DNA from: Rhizobium sp.
GTDB taxonomy: Bacteria; Pseudomonadota; Alphaproteobacteria; Rhizobiales; Rhizobiaceae
Assembly: GCA_027533385.1 (NCBI GenBank)
Contig: JAPZUE010000025.1
Span: 124,001-188,000, forward strand
Direction of reading: 5' to 3'
DNA: 64,000 bases
Shown one piece after another: positions 7,796 to 17,877 of the stretch. Positions within the stretch are counted from its first letter, which is position 1. Each line of letters starts with the position of its first letter. A program made the position numbers and the translations under genes. The notes under the pieces were generated by a model. It was not told where the DNA came from, ran no database searches, and saw only the letters and a list, made by a program, of their open reading frames with translations.

Positions 7796-8851
7796 TCAAT
7801 GCTCGCTCTGCTCGCTCTCGTCCTGTACCTTGTACTTGGCGTCATAGGCCTGCACGATGCGGCCGACAAGCGGGTGACGCACGACATCGGTGTCCTTGAA
7901 GCGCACAACCGAGATGCCTTCGACACCCTTGAGCACATTCAGTGCCTCGACCAGACCCGAGGTTACACCGCGTGGCAGGTCGACCTGGCTCGGATCGCCG
8001 GTGATGATCATGCGACCGTTCTCACCTAGGCGGGTGAGGAACATCTTCATCTGCATCGAGGTGGTATTCTGCGCCTCGTCGAGGATGATGGCCGCGTTCG
8101 CCAGCGTACGACCGCGCATGAAGGCAAGCGGAGCGATTTCGATGACGCCGGCCGTGATGGCGCGCTCGACCTTGTCGCCGGGGATCATGTCGTAGAGCGC
8201 ATCATAAAGCGGGCGAAGATAGGGATCGACCTTTTCCTTCATATCGCCGGGCAGAAAGCCGAGGCGCTCGCCGGCTTCGACCGCAGGGCGGGTCAGGACA
8301 ATGCGATCGATGACGCCACGCTCCAGCAACTGGGCGGCATGGGCGACGGCGAGATAAGTCTTGCCGGTACCGGCCGGACCAACGCCGAAGACCATTTCCG
8401 ATCGCTCGAGCGCCCGCATATAGGCATCTTGCGTCGGTGTGCGGGCGGCGATCGTCTTCTTGCGGGTGGAAATCTGGGCCATCGAAAGCTTCGCCTTGCG
8501 TTCCAGCGTCGGCAGGGACAGCTGGTCGTCGGCAGCGACCGCCATGCGGATGGCACCCTCAACATCCGAGGCTTCCACCGAGCCGCCGCTTTGCAGCCGG
8601 GCATAGAGGAAGTCGAGCGCGCGGCGGGCCTGATTGGTGGCCTGCAAGTCCCCGGTGATGGCGACCGAATTGCCACGGGCACGGGCCTCGATCTGGAGGC
8701 GCTGTTCGAGCAGTTTCAGATGCTGGTCGAATTGTCCGAAGAGCTCACTCGCAAGCCTGTTGTTCTCGAACGTCAAGATGAAGTGATTGGCGTCGGTCGC
8801 AGTGGTGCGGACATTGCGCGAGGGTGAGGAAACCACTTCTGTTGCGTTCAA
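7796..8851 (-). CDS. ybeZ: PhoH-like ATPase YbeZ
   Basis: This cytoplasmic P-loop ATPase of the PhoH family is a partner of YbeY in RNA handling. The 351 residues show an N-terminal KH-like region (about 30-110) and Walker A GPAGTGKT (158-165). Walker B AIILDEAQN lies near residue 255 and IITGDPSQ, with sensor-type residues, near 280. The position directly upstream of ybeY is the standard arrangement. The exact molecular target of the family is not settled. Confidence 0.94.
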   Translation of the reverse strand: MNATEVVSSPSRNVRTTATDANHFILTFENNRLASELFGQFDQHLKLLEQRLQIEARARGNSVAITGDLQATNQARRALDFLYARLQSGGSVEASDVEGAIRMAVAADDQLSLPTLERKAKLSMAQISTRKKTIAARTPTQDAYMRALERSEMVFGVGPAGTGKTYLAVAHAAQLLERGVIDRIVLTRPAVEAGERLGFLPGDMKEKVDPYLRPLYDALYDMIPGDKVERAITAGVIEIAPLAFMRGRTLANAAIILDEAQNTTSMQMKMFLTRLGENGRMIITGDPSQVDLPRGVTSGLVEALNVLKGVEGISVVRFKDTDVVRHPLVGRIVQAYDAKYKVQDESEQSEH

Positions 8852-8891
8852 GCGATCAGGCTCCTGTTGCGATCAGGTTCAGGCCCTCACT

Positions 8892-10286
<1,395 letters not shown>

Positions 10287-10343
10287 GCGGCGCTATTTAG
10301 TGGTTTTCGCGCCGTGATTAAACCGAAAAATTGTTTGCGGCCT

Positions 10344-11141
10344 TCAGGGCTCGCGACGACCGCGCAAATGGGCGAGCAGCATGGTGCGCAGTTGCTCCTC
10401 GATGCGCAGAGCGAGCGTCTTGCGGCTGTCGCCCTTCTTGAAGTCCACGGTCTCGCCGAAGGTGACGTCGACATCCAGTGCGCCGGCGCGCAGCACGCCG
10501 ATCAGATGCTCCATGAGGCCGATATCGCCGGGCCAGCCGGCAATCGGCCTGTGGTAACGCCCCATCGGCATGCCCTGGACACGGGTATAGGCGATGGCAA
10601 CGGGCTGGACGTGAACCACAGCATCCTCCTCGTCCGGCAGGGCAGCGGCGGCGGCGCCAAAGAGCGAGGACTTGATGCCGAGGATGCGGTTGCCGTCGGA
10701 GGTCGTGCCTTCCGGGAAGAGGACGACGATCTCGCCATCGGCCATGCGCGCAGCGATCTCGTTCACCTGATCACCGGTGCGGCGCTTTTCCTCGCGCACG
10801 ACGAAGATCGTCTTCTGCAGCTTGGCGAGGAAGCCGAAGACCGGCCAGGAGGCAACTTCCGTCTTGGCGATGAAGACGACGTCGGCGAGCGAACCGAGGA
10901 CGAGGATATCCTTCCAGGAGGCATGGTTGGCGGCGAGCATCAGCGGACGATTGGCCTCGATCGTGCCATGGACATGCACGCGAATACCGAGGAACCAGAG
11001 CGCCATGCGATGCCAAAAGCGCGGCAAGCGGCGGCGCAGCGGCCAGTCGAAGCGCCGTGCCAGAAGCTGGAGCGGGATCATCAGGCCCGAGACGAGCAAC
11101 AGCACGACGAAGAAAATGCCGACTCTGAGCCAGTTGATCAC
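10344..11141 (-). CDS. olsA: 1-acyl-sn-glycerol-3-phosphate acyltransferase family; probable ornithine-lipid O-acyltransferase OlsA
   Basis: The 265-residue protein has an N-terminal membrane anchor (about residues 5-25). It also has the PlsC acyltransferase motifs NHASWKD (His73, Asp78) and FPEGTTSDG (142-150). PlsC enzymes acylate lysophosphatidic acid. The Sinorhizobium orthologue at this locus, as I recall, is OlsA, which O-acylates lyso-ornithine lipid made by OlsB. olsB is present in this window at 27.6 kb, which supports that reading. A general phospholipid role cannot be excluded from sequence alone. It lies 30 bases after mur. Confidence 0.85.
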   Translation of the reverse strand: MINWLRVGIFFVVLLLVSGLMIPLQLLARRFDWPLRRRLPRFWHRMALWFLGIRVHVHGTIEANRPLMLAANHASWKDILVLGSLADVVFIAKTEVASWPVFGFLAKLQKTIFVVREEKRRTGDQVNEIAARMADGEIVVLFPEGTTSDGNRILGIKSSLFGAAAAALPDEEDAVVHVQPVAIAYTRVQGMPMGRYHRPIAGWPGDIGLMEHLIGVLRAGALDVDVTFGETVDFKKGDSRKTLALRIEEQLRTMLLAHLRGRREP

Positions 11142-11171
11142 GCGGGCCTCACTGGCATGGCGGACATCGGC

Positions 11172-11600
11172 TTATTTCTCGTCCTTCGACAATGGAATGC
11201 CGTAGAGTTCGAGCCGGTGGCCAACAAGGCGGAAGCCGTGCTCGCGGGCGATGCGCTCCTGGAGCGCTTCGATTTCCGGCGAGTGAAACTCGACGACGGT
11301 GCCGGTCTTCAGGTCGATCAGGTGATCGTGGTGTTCTTCCGGCACGGTCTCATAACGCGAGCGACCGTCGCGAAAATCGTGACGCTCGATGATGCCGGCG
11401 TCTTCGAAGAGCTTGACCGTGCGATAGACGGTCGAGATCGAGATCTTGGCGTCAATCTTGGACGAGCGCCGATACAGCTCTTCGACATCCGGATGGTCGT
11501 CGGATTCTTCCAGAATGCGGGCAATGACGCGGCGCTGCTCGGTCATGCGCATGCCCCGTTCGGCACACAGCGCTTCCAGCGATTTCAAGGCGTCGTTCAT
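11172..11600 (-). CDS. mur: Fur-family metalloregulator, Mur (manganese) type
   Basis: The 142-residue protein has the Fur winged-helix DNA-binding domain (about 1-85: RMTEQRRVIARIL, ISISTVYRTVKLFEDAGII). A dimerisation domain carries the metal site EEHHDHLIDLKTG (His90, His91, His93). The only cysteine is near residue 12, so the structural Cys-x2-Cys zinc sites of enterobacterial Fur are absent. This fits the rhizobial Mur/Fur branch, where the protein represses manganese uptake (sitABCD) and iron control passes to RirA and Irr. The assignment to manganese rests on lineage and locus, not on a target site seen here. Confidence 0.85.
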   Translation of the reverse strand: MNDALKSLEALCAERGMRMTEQRRVIARILEESDDHPDVEELYRRSSKIDAKISISTVYRTVKLFEDAGIIERHDFRDGRSRYETVPEEHHDHLIDLKTGTVVEFHSPEIEALQERIAREHGFRLVGHRLELYGIPLSKDEK

Positions 11601-11644
11601 GGTCCCAGCTTATCTGTAGAATATCCGTTCGTCCAATCGCCGGG

Positions 11645-12142
11645 TTAGCGAAGATCGCGGCGCATGACAAGCGCGGAGGACCGACGGCCGTTTTCATCCG
11701 TGTAATAGGCGGGACGTTCTCCTGCCTTCTCGAAGCCGAGCTTCCGGTACAGACCGAGCGCTGCCTGGTTGCCGTCATCGACCTCCAGGAACATCGCCTC
11801 CCCGCCCCGGCCCTTTGCTTCGCGGATGGCTGCCTGCATAAGGCGCCAGCCGAGCCCGAAGCGGGAGACCTTGTCGCTCACCGCAATCGTCAGGATTTCC
11901 GCCTCGCCTGCGACTTCGCGCGCCAGGACGAAACCTGAGAGTGGCGCCTTGAAGATCAGCGTGTTGGTCTGCCAGGCCGCAAAGCCGAAGCTGTTCGGTT
12001 GCAGAAGAAGGCTCAAGAATTCGCCATCCCCCCAGGCGCGGGGAAAGCGCTGGGCATGCAGTTCGGCAACTGCGCGGCAGTGCTCCGAGGTCATCGGAAC
12101 AAGTTCGAATTCGGGTTGGCGGTAGAACAGGCTGTCGCGCAT
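11645..12142 (-). CDS. rimI: Ribosomal-protein-alanine N-acetyltransferase RimI (GNAT)
   Basis: This 165-residue GNAT acetyltransferase acetylates the N-terminal Ala of ribosomal protein S18 and possibly others. The acetyl-CoA loop is seen as RFGLGWRLMQAA and the C-terminal motif as NQAALGLYRKLGFEKAG with the catalytic-region Tyr. The ATG at 12140-12142 begins MRDSLFYRQPEF and sits one base beyond the tsaB stop. In-frame starts further upstream would run through tsaB and are rejected. The tsaB-rimI pairing is a widespread conserved arrangement. Confidence 0.92.
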   Translation of the reverse strand: MRDSLFYRQPEFELVPMTSEHCRAVAELHAQRFPRAWGDGEFLSLLLQPNSFGFAAWQTNTLIFKAPLSGFVLAREVAGEAEILTIAVSDKVSRFGLGWRLMQAAIREAKGRGGEAMFLEVDDGNQAALGLYRKLGFEKAGERPAYYTDENGRRSSALVMRRDLR

Positions 12143-12143
12143 G

Positions 12144-12791
12144 TCAGGCTCTCGATACGGCAAAACCCGTCTGCGGTTTCGCATCCGGTCCCCGCAGATA
12201 GAGCGGCTTCGGCTTGCCCTGAGCTTTCGCCGTCGCTGAAATGCGTGCGACGATCTCGATCGGGTAGTGATCGGGGCCCGTTTCGGCCTCGCGGTCGGCG
12301 ACAAGGGCGGCAGCCGAGCCGACGAGCACCGTGCCAGGAATGGCGGCTCGGGCGAGATAATCGTCCAGTTCGAGAAGCAACGGCTCCCCTAAGGGAAGGC
12401 CAGCTTCAAAGCTCTGGGCATAGACTTCGTCGCGATGGGCATTGATGGCCGCAAGAACCGGCTTTCCAGTCTCGCTTGCTGTGCGGGCAAGGACGTCGAG
12501 TGTGGAAACACCGACGCAATCCACACCGAGCGCCAGGGCAAGGCCTCGGGCGGCGGCAACGCCGACGCGGATGCCGGTGAAGGAACCGGGGCCAACAGTC
12601 ACTCCGACGCGATCGACATCGGCAAGCGCCAGCTTCGCTTGCGCCAGCGCCTCATCGATCATCGCCATCAGCCGCTCGGCATGGCCGCGACCGATGGTTT
12701 CGCTGACGCGACCGAGGATCTTGCCAGTGTCGGAATCAAAAACGGCGGCTGCGCAGTCCACACCCGCCGTGTCGATCGCAAGAACGATCAT
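12144..12791 (-). CDS. tsaB: tRNA threonylcarbamoyladenosine biosynthesis protein TsaB
   Basis: TsaB is the non-catalytic partner of TsaD in forming t6A37 in tRNAs that read ANN codons. The 215 residues show the ASKHA-fold opening MIVLAIDTAG and the family segment VGVTVGPGSFTGIRVGVAAARGLA, both in their usual places. It directly precedes rimI in the same orientation with a one-base gap, so the two are co-transcribed. Confidence 0.95.
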   Translation of the reverse strand: MIVLAIDTAGVDCAAAVFDSDTGKILGRVSETIGRGHAERLMAMIDEALAQAKLALADVDRVGVTVGPGSFTGIRVGVAAARGLALALGVDCVGVSTLDVLARTASETGKPVLAAINAHRDEVYAQSFEAGLPLGEPLLLELDDYLARAAIPGTVLVGSAAALVADREAETGPDHYPIEIVARISATAKAQGKPKPLYLRGPDAKPQTGFAVSRA

Positions 12792-12812
12792 CTCGTCTCC
12801 AGTCCGGTCACA

Positions 12813-13376
12813 TCAGACCGCTTCGACTTCCTGCACTTCCGGTACGAAGTGGCGGAGCAGGTTCTGCACGCCATGCTTCAGGGTTGCCGTCGAGGACGGG
12901 CAGCCGGCGCAGGAGCCCTTCATGTTCAAGAAGACCTTGCCATCCTTGAAGCCACGGAAGGTGATGTCGCCGCCATCCTGGGCAACGGCGGGCCTAACGC
13001 GGGTTTCGAGCAGTTCCTTGATGGTCGCGACGATCGTCTCGTCGCCGGCATCGAAGAATTCTTCGTCGCTGTCGGTTTGCGCGGAGGTCGAGGCCGAGCC
13101 CATGACCGGGGCGCCGCTCATGAAGTGTTCCATGATCGTGCCGAGGATGGCGGGCTTCAGATGCTGCCATTCCGGGCCGTCCTTGGAAACGGTGACGAAA
13201 TCATAGCCAAAGAAGACGCCGGTGACGCCGGGGATGGCGAAAATGCGCGAGGCCAGCGGCGAAGCTGCCGCGCTGCCGGCGTCGCGGAATTCGGCGGTGC
13301 CGGTTTCCATGACCACCTTGCCGGGGAGGAATTTCAGGGTCGCCGGGTTCGGCGTGGCTTCGGTCTGGATGAACAT
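12813..13376 (-). CDS. nfuA: NifU-like Fe-S cluster scaffold/carrier (NfuA type)
   Basis: The 187-residue cytoplasmic iron-sulfur carrier has an N-terminal degenerate scaffold domain (Nfu_N, starting MFIQTEATPNP, residues 1-88). A C-terminal NifU domain carries CAGC (Cys156, Cys159), which holds a [4Fe-4S] cluster at the dimer interface. It passes clusters to client enzymes. MiaB and other Fe-S proteins encoded nearby are plausible clients by context. It starts the nfuA-tsaB-rimI run. A Ser/Asp-rich linker separates the domains. Confidence 0.94.
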   Translation of the reverse strand: MFIQTEATPNPATLKFLPGKVVMETGTAEFRDAGSAAASPLASRIFAIPGVTGVFFGYDFVTVSKDGPEWQHLKPAILGTIMEHFMSGAPVMGSASTSAQTDSDEEFFDAGDETIVATIKELLETRVRPAVAQDGGDITFRGFKDGKVFLNMKGSCAGCPSSTATLKHGVQNLLRHFVPEVQEVEAV

Positions 13377-13476
13377 TTGGGCCTCCGGGCGGCGATACCA
13401 CCGCTAAAGATTAGAATACTTCCAAAATAGACCCTGCGGGCCGCATCTTCAAGACGCGATCACACAGATGGTGAAA

Positions 13477-13968
13477 TCAGCAGAGGGCGTCGATTTCCTC
13501 GTTGGTCAGCGTATCCGGCAGGACCGTAACCGGGATCGGGAAGGCCGCACCCCGTCCGGCGATCATCGAAACGAGCGGCCCGGGGCCTTCCTTGGTCGAG
13601 CCGGCTGCGAGCACGAGGATCGCAATGTCCCGGTCTTCCTCGATCAGGCGGTTGATCTCGGCAAAGGAGCTGCCCTCGCGAATGACGATTTCGGGTTCGA
13701 TGCCGATCGTATCGCGCACGGTCTGGGCAGCCTTGGCCATGATCCCTTCCGCCTCTTCACGGGCTTCGGCGCGCATGATCTCCTCGACGCCCAGCCACTG
13801 CTGGAAATCGCCTTCCGGGATCACATAGATCAGCACCAGTCCGCCATTGGAATTCTTGGCGCGGCGGCCGGCATAATGGACCGCGCGCGAGCATTCCGGG
13901 GTGTTGTCGATCACCGCCATGAACTTGCGGCGGTGACCTTCAAGACGTGACAGACGTGTTGAAACCAT
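13477..13968 (-). CDS. Universal stress protein (UspA) family
   Basis: This 163-residue UspA-fold protein is probably a cytoplasmic nucleotide-binding stress protein. Residues about 17-150 give the alpha/beta fold: FMAVIDNTPECSRAVHYAGRRA, IYVIPEGD and LVLAAGSTKEGPGPLVSMI. The last of these corresponds to the G-x2-G-x9-G(S/T) ATP-binding region in altered form. The N terminus has about 15 extra basic residues compared with short family members. No partner is evident, and it stands alone between trpS and nfuA. Its function beyond the family name is not known. Confidence 0.85.
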   Translation of the reverse strand: MVSTRLSRLEGHRRKFMAVIDNTPECSRAVHYAGRRAKNSNGGLVLIYVIPEGDFQQWLGVEEIMRAEAREEAEGIMAKAAQTVRDTIGIEPEIVIREGSSFAEINRLIEEDRDIAILVLAAGSTKEGPGPLVSMIAGRGAAFPIPVTVLPDTLTNEEIDALC

Positions 13969-14041
13969 GGAGGACCCCGCCGCCGGACAGATGTGATGTG
14001 GCGCGGGCGGGCTCCGGGCGAACCCGCCAGCGACCGCGACC

Positions 14042-15106
14042 TTATCGCACGAAACCGATGATGTCGCGGACTTCGTTCATGGTCTTTTCGGCCCGCGTGC
14101 GGGCACGCTCGCCCCCATCGCGGAGGACCGCGTCGATGTGACCGGGGTCTTCCATCAGGCGGCGCATCTCGGCATTGATTGGGGCGAGAACCTCGACCGC
14201 GAGATCGATCAGCGCCGGCTTGAAGACAGAGAACTGCTGGCCGCCGAATTCGGAAAGCACATCTGCCTTCGACTTGTCGGCAAGGGCTGCGAAGATGCCG
14301 ACGAGGTTGTCGGCCTCCGGTCGACCCTTCAGGCCTTCCGTCTCGCTCGGAAGCGCGTCCGGGTCGGTCTTGGCCTTGCGGATCTTCTTCGAAATCGCGT
14401 CCTGGTCATCCATCAGGTTGATGCGCGACAGGTCGGACGGATCCGACTTCGACATTTTCTTGGTGCCGTCCTTGAGGCTCATGACGCGCGGGGCCGGGCC
14501 GTCGATCAACGGCTCGACCATCGGGAAATAGGCATGCACCGGCTCGTCGCCGACCTTGATGTCGATGCCGAGCCCCGTCGGGCGGATCTTCTCCGCAAAG
14601 TCCATGTTGAACTTCATGGCGATGTCGCGGGCGAGTTCCAGATGCTGCTTCTGGTCTTCACCGACGGGCACATGGGTCGCGCGATAAACGAGAATGTCGG
14701 CCGCCATCAGGCTCGGATAGGCATAGAGACCGAGCGAGGCCTGCTCGCGGTCCTTGCCGGCCTTGTCCTTGAACTGCGTCATGCGGTTCATCCAGCCGAT
14801 GCGGGCGACGCAGTTGAAGATCCAGGCGAGTTCCGCATGCTGCGGCACCTGGGACTGGTTGAAGACGATGTGCTTCTTCGGATCGATGCCGGCTGCGAGG
14901 AAGGCTGCCGTGATCGAGCGGATCTGGGTTGCCATGTCCTCGTGGACGAGCTGGGCCGTCAGCGCGTGCAGGTCGACGACGCAGTAGATGCAGTCGTTGT
15001 TTTCCTGGAGCGCGACGAACTTTCTGATCGCACCGAGATAGTTTCCGAGATGGAGATTGCCGGTCGGCTGTACGCCGGAGAAGACCAGCGGCTTGAACTC
15101 AGTCAT
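14042..15106 (-). CDS. trpS: Tryptophanyl-tRNA synthetase
   Basis: This class I aminoacyl-tRNA synthetase charges tRNA-Trp. The 354 residues contain the HIGH-equivalent TGNLHLG (15-21) and KKMSKSD, the KMSKS loop, near residue 205. The start [11 protein letters not shown] at 15104-15106 is the family N terminus. A longer in-frame frame reaching 15190 has no support. The length is slightly longer than the enterobacterial enzyme, as is usual in rhizobia. Confidence 0.97.
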   Translation of the reverse strand: MTEFKPLVFSGVQPTGNLHLGNYLGAIRKFVALQENNDCIYCVVDLHALTAQLVHEDMATQIRSITAAFLAAGIDPKKHIVFNQSQVPQHAELAWIFNCVARIGWMNRMTQFKDKAGKDREQASLGLYAYPSLMAADILVYRATHVPVGEDQKQHLELARDIAMKFNMDFAEKIRPTGLGIDIKVGDEPVHAYFPMVEPLIDGPAPRVMSLKDGTKKMSKSDPSDLSRINLMDDQDAISKKIRKAKTDPDALPSETEGLKGRPEADNLVGIFAALADKSKADVLSEFGGQQFSVFKPALIDLAVEVLAPINAEMRRLMEDPGHIDAVLRDGGERARTRAEKTMNEVRDIIGFVR

Positions 15107-15206
15107 GGTTGTCCTCAACAGGCTGGTGGAGGGCCCGATCTTCTGATCGTGTCGGTCACGGCTTATGCACGGCGGGCGGGGCGCAATCAAGCGCTCACTT
15201 CGGTCG

Positions 15207-15605
15207 TCAGGGCTTCGCCCGCTCGATCAGATCCCAAAGGTTTCCATAGAGATCGGCAAAGACGGCGACGGTGCCATAGGGCTCGTGGCGCGGCGGCTCG
15301 CGGAAAACGACGCCGGCCTTAAGAAAGCGCTCATGGTCGCGGGCGAAATCATCGGTTTCGAGAAAAAAGCCGACACGGCCACCGGTCTGGTTGCCGATGG
15401 CCGCGCGCTGGGTCTCGTCTTAGGCCTCGGCGAGCAGGAGCGAGGCCCCCTCGCCTCCCCTGGGACGGACCACCAGCCAGCGCTTGCCGTCGGGCATAGC
15501 GGTGTCTTCCACGCAGTCGAAGCCGAGGCTGTCACAGTAGAAGGCCTTGGCCCGGTCATAGCTGTCGATGACGAGGCTGACGAGAAAGAGGCTGTTTGCG
15601 CTCAT
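15207..15605 (-). pseudogene. VOC/glyoxalase-family protein gene interrupted by an in-frame TAA
   Basis: Reading minus from the ATG at 15603-15605 gives MSANSLFLVSLVIDSYDRAK, a typical vicinal-oxygen-chelate start. The frame continues to LLLAEA and then hits TAA at 15420-15422. The same frame continues without shift: DETQRAAIGNQTGGRV, then FARDHERFLKAGV and [13 protein letters not shown], ending at TGA 15207-15209. Together this is a full-length VOC domain of about 132 residues. Conserved sequence on both sides shows that one codon has become a stop. The result is either a recent pseudogene, a sequencing error, or a readthrough case. The intact protein would be a small metal-binding dioxygenase or glyoxalase-like enzyme. 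Confidence 0.8.
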
Positions 15606-15768
15606 GAAATCGCACTTTCGGTTCGATGTGTGACGAGGAGGCTTTCGATGTCACGCATAGGGAAATTTCCTCCCAGAATCGAGGGGTTTAGGGAATGAAT
15701 TCGCGACATTTGGAAACGGCGATTCGCAGGCCCACGACACCTGAAAAAGCAGAAATGAGCAAAGTGCA

Positions 15769-15787
15769 CCAAATTTGACACATTTGG
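15769..15787. promoter_or_regulatory. Inverted repeat overlapping a TTGACA in the promoter region of the M15 peptidase
   Basis: CCAAAT (15769-15774) and ATTTGG (15782-15787) flank TTGACAC. TTGACA is a candidate -35, although I see no convincing -10 at the usual distance. The AT-rich stretch of about 80 bases before 15856 is the likely promoter of the secreted peptidase. The 15606-15855 gap holds no credible gene. Confidence 0.3.
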
Positions 15788-15855
15788 GGGAATAAAAACC
15801 CGCCGCAAGCGATCTGGATCGCTCAAAACAACAAACCCATTCCAGAAGGTCACTC

Positions 15856-16272
15856 ATGCGCACTTTGTTTCGCGTCGCGCTCGGCTGCGTTCTTTCGCTC
15901 GGTCTCATCTCCCCCGCAGGGGCCGTGGATAAGAAGCGGCACTTTTTCATGAAACACGATACGGCCGTCGCCTATACGCTGCAGCGGGTCAGCGTCAAAG
16001 CCAACTGCTTTCCCGACGAGCTGAAGGCGATCCTCGCCCATATCGCCAAGAAGACCGGCAAGAAACCGGTTGTCACCTCGGGACACCGCCCGCGTTCCGG
16101 CCGCTCCCAGCACAGCCACTGTTTTGCCGCGGATATCCGCGTGCCCGGTGTATCCGAGAAGAAGATCGTCGCGGCCGCCCGCACCGCGCCCGGCATCGGC
16201 GGGATCGGGCGCTACTGCAACGGCATCGTGCATGTCGATATCGGGCCGAAGCGGACCTGGACCTATTGCTGA
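15856..16272 (+). CDS. Secreted D-Ala-D-Ala carboxypeptidase-like protein, peptidase M15 family
   Basis: The 138-residue precursor has a signal peptide (MRTLFRVALG... cut near AGA, residue 23). The mature part is a compact zinc peptidase fold of the M15A type. Ligands visible are His86 and Asp93 in the H-x6-D pattern (HSHCFAAD), plus His126 and Asp128 in VHVDIG. SGHR (75-78) is the usual upstream motif. Such proteins trim peptidoglycan cross-bridge peptides or belong to the related DUF882 group of uncertain activity. Four cysteines in the exported region suggest disulfides. It ends converging on murJ, and the two genes overlap by 10 bases. Confidence 0.82.
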   Translation: MRTLFRVALGCVLSLGLISPAGAVDKKRHFFMKHDTAVAYTLQRVSVKANCFPDELKAILAHIAKKTGKKPVVTSGHRPRSGRSQHSHCFAADIRVPGVSEKKIVAAARTAPGIGGIGRYCNGIVHVDIGPKRTWTYC

Positions 16273-17873
16273 TCCGGGTCGGCTGAGGTTGTTGCGGCCT
16301 CGTCAGCTGTCTTCTTCCGGCGCTTCAGGCTGCGTCTGACCAGGCGCCAGTCCGCGCCACCGATCAGGAAGGCGATGCCGAAATAGACGGGCATGGCGAT
16401 TGCAATCAGCCCACCCAGCGCCAGCAACTGATCGAACAACGGGCTCGACGGCTGTAGCCAGGCGGCCCAGCGATCGGAGAGGTAGACGAGCAGACCAGCC
16501 ATGATGGCCGAGGCGATGATCAGGCGTAGCGTGCGCGTGAGCAGCGACCATTCGAAGATCAGGTGACCACGCCAGAGCAGGACTGAGAATAGCAGAATGG
16601 TGTTGGTCCAGCCGGCAGCGGCTTCGGCGATCGCGATGCCGCTTTCTTCGAAGATCGGGAAGAGCGTGATGGCGAGGCCCGTATTGAGCGCGACCGAGAC
16701 CATGGTGAAGCGCATCGGCGTCTTGGTGTCTTCGCGGGCGTAATAGCCCGGCTGCAGCGCCTTGATCAGTACGAAGCCGGGCAGGCCGATGCCATAGATG
16801 GCGAGGATCGAGGCGACAACGGCGGTGTTCTGCTCGGAAAAGGCGCCGCGCTCATAGAGCACGCGGATGATCTCGTCGGACAGGACCCAGATCGCGGCAG
16901 CGGCCGGCAGCGTCAGGAAGAGAACGAACTCGATCGAGCGGTTCTGCAGGCCTTCCGCTTCCTTCATATGCCCACCCTTCAGCGCGCGGGCGAGCTCAGG
17001 CAGGAGCACGACACCGACCGCGACACCGACAACGCCGAGCGGCAGCTGATAGATGCGGTCCGCATATTGCAGGGCGGCAATCGCACCTTCCTTGGTCGAG
17101 GCGATGGCCTGGCCGATCAGCTGGTTGATCTGGGTGATGCCCCCGGTGATCGCCGCCGGGACGGCCAGCACGAGAAGGCGTTTCACATTGGGTGTGAAAC
17201 GCGGACGCTTGAAGCCGATCCGGATGCCGGCATGGCGAACGCCCGCATAAACGACGGCCATCTGCAAGAGGCCTGCGCCGAGCACGGACCAGGAAAGCGC
17301 CCAGGCCGTGGTCGCCGGATCCGCTCCCGTCCAGAGTGCCCAGGCCAGCGCCCCGATCATCAGGATATTCAGGAAAACGGGGGCGATGGCGGCTGCGAAG
17401 AAATGATGCAGCGAGTTCAGCATGCCGCTCAGCATCGCCGTCAGCGACATGCACATCAGATAGGGGAACATGACGATGGCGAGGCGCACCGTCAGGTCGA
17501 ATTTCTCCGGATCGTCGGCAAAGCCCGGCGCAATGATCCATTGCACGAGCAGCGGCATCGACAGCTGCATGGCGATGGTGAGGATCATCAGGACGGAGAA
17601 GAGGACGCCGAAGACTTCCTCGGAGAAGCGCTTGGCGCCGTCAATGCCGTTGGCCTCGATCTCCTTGGCGAAAAGCGGCACGAAGGCAGCGTTGAAGGCG
17701 CCCTCGGCAAACAGCCTGCGGAAGAGATTGGGGAAGCGGAAGGCGGCGTAGAAGACGTCGGCGACGGGGCCTGTGCCGAGTGCCGCCGCCATCATCGTCT
17801 CGCGGGCAAAGCCGAAGATACGGCTGCCGAGCGTCGCCCCGCCGACGGTCATGAATTTCTTGACGAGGCTCAT
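16263..17873 (-). CDS. murJ: Lipid II flippase MurJ (MviN)
   Basis: This integral inner-membrane protein of the MOP superfamily moves lipid II across the membrane for peptidoglycan synthesis. The 536 residues form about 14 hydrophobic helices. The N terminus (KKFMTVGGATLGSRIFGFARE) contains the conserved functional arginines. Other family segments are AFVPLFAKE and ADRIYQLPLGVVGVAVG. A short basic tail follows. It starts 4 bases after the glnD stop and is likely co-transcribed with it. Its 3' end overlaps the convergent M15 peptidase gene. Confidence 0.96.
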   Translation of the reverse strand: MSLVKKFMTVGGATLGSRIFGFARETMMAAALGTGPVADVFYAAFRFPNLFRRLFAEGAFNAAFVPLFAKEIEANGIDGAKRFSEEVFGVLFSVLMILTIAMQLSMPLLVQWIIAPGFADDPEKFDLTVRLAIVMFPYLMCMSLTAMLSGMLNSLHHFFAAAIAPVFLNILMIGALAWALWTGADPATTAWALSWSVLGAGLLQMAVVYAGVRHAGIRIGFKRPRFTPNVKRLLVLAVPAAITGGITQINQLIGQAIASTKEGAIAALQYADRIYQLPLGVVGVAVGVVLLPELARALKGGHMKEAEGLQNRSIEFVLFLTLPAAAAIWVLSDEIIRVLYERGAFSEQNTAVVASILAIYGIGLPGFVLIKALQPGYYAREDTKTPMRFTMVSVALNTGLAITLFPIFEESGIAIAEAAAGWTNTILLFSVLLWRGHLIFEWSLLTRTLRLIIASAIMAGLLVYLSDRWAAWLQPSSPLFDQLLALGGLIAIAMPVYFGIAFLIGGADWRLVRRSLKRRKKTADEAATTSADPDQQ

Positions 17874-17877
17874 TCTC

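Noticed and set aside
15602..15853. Minus-strand frame between the broken VOC gene and the M15 peptidase
   Set aside because: Composition is not protein-like, there is no ribosome site, and it overlaps the promoter region of the peptidase.
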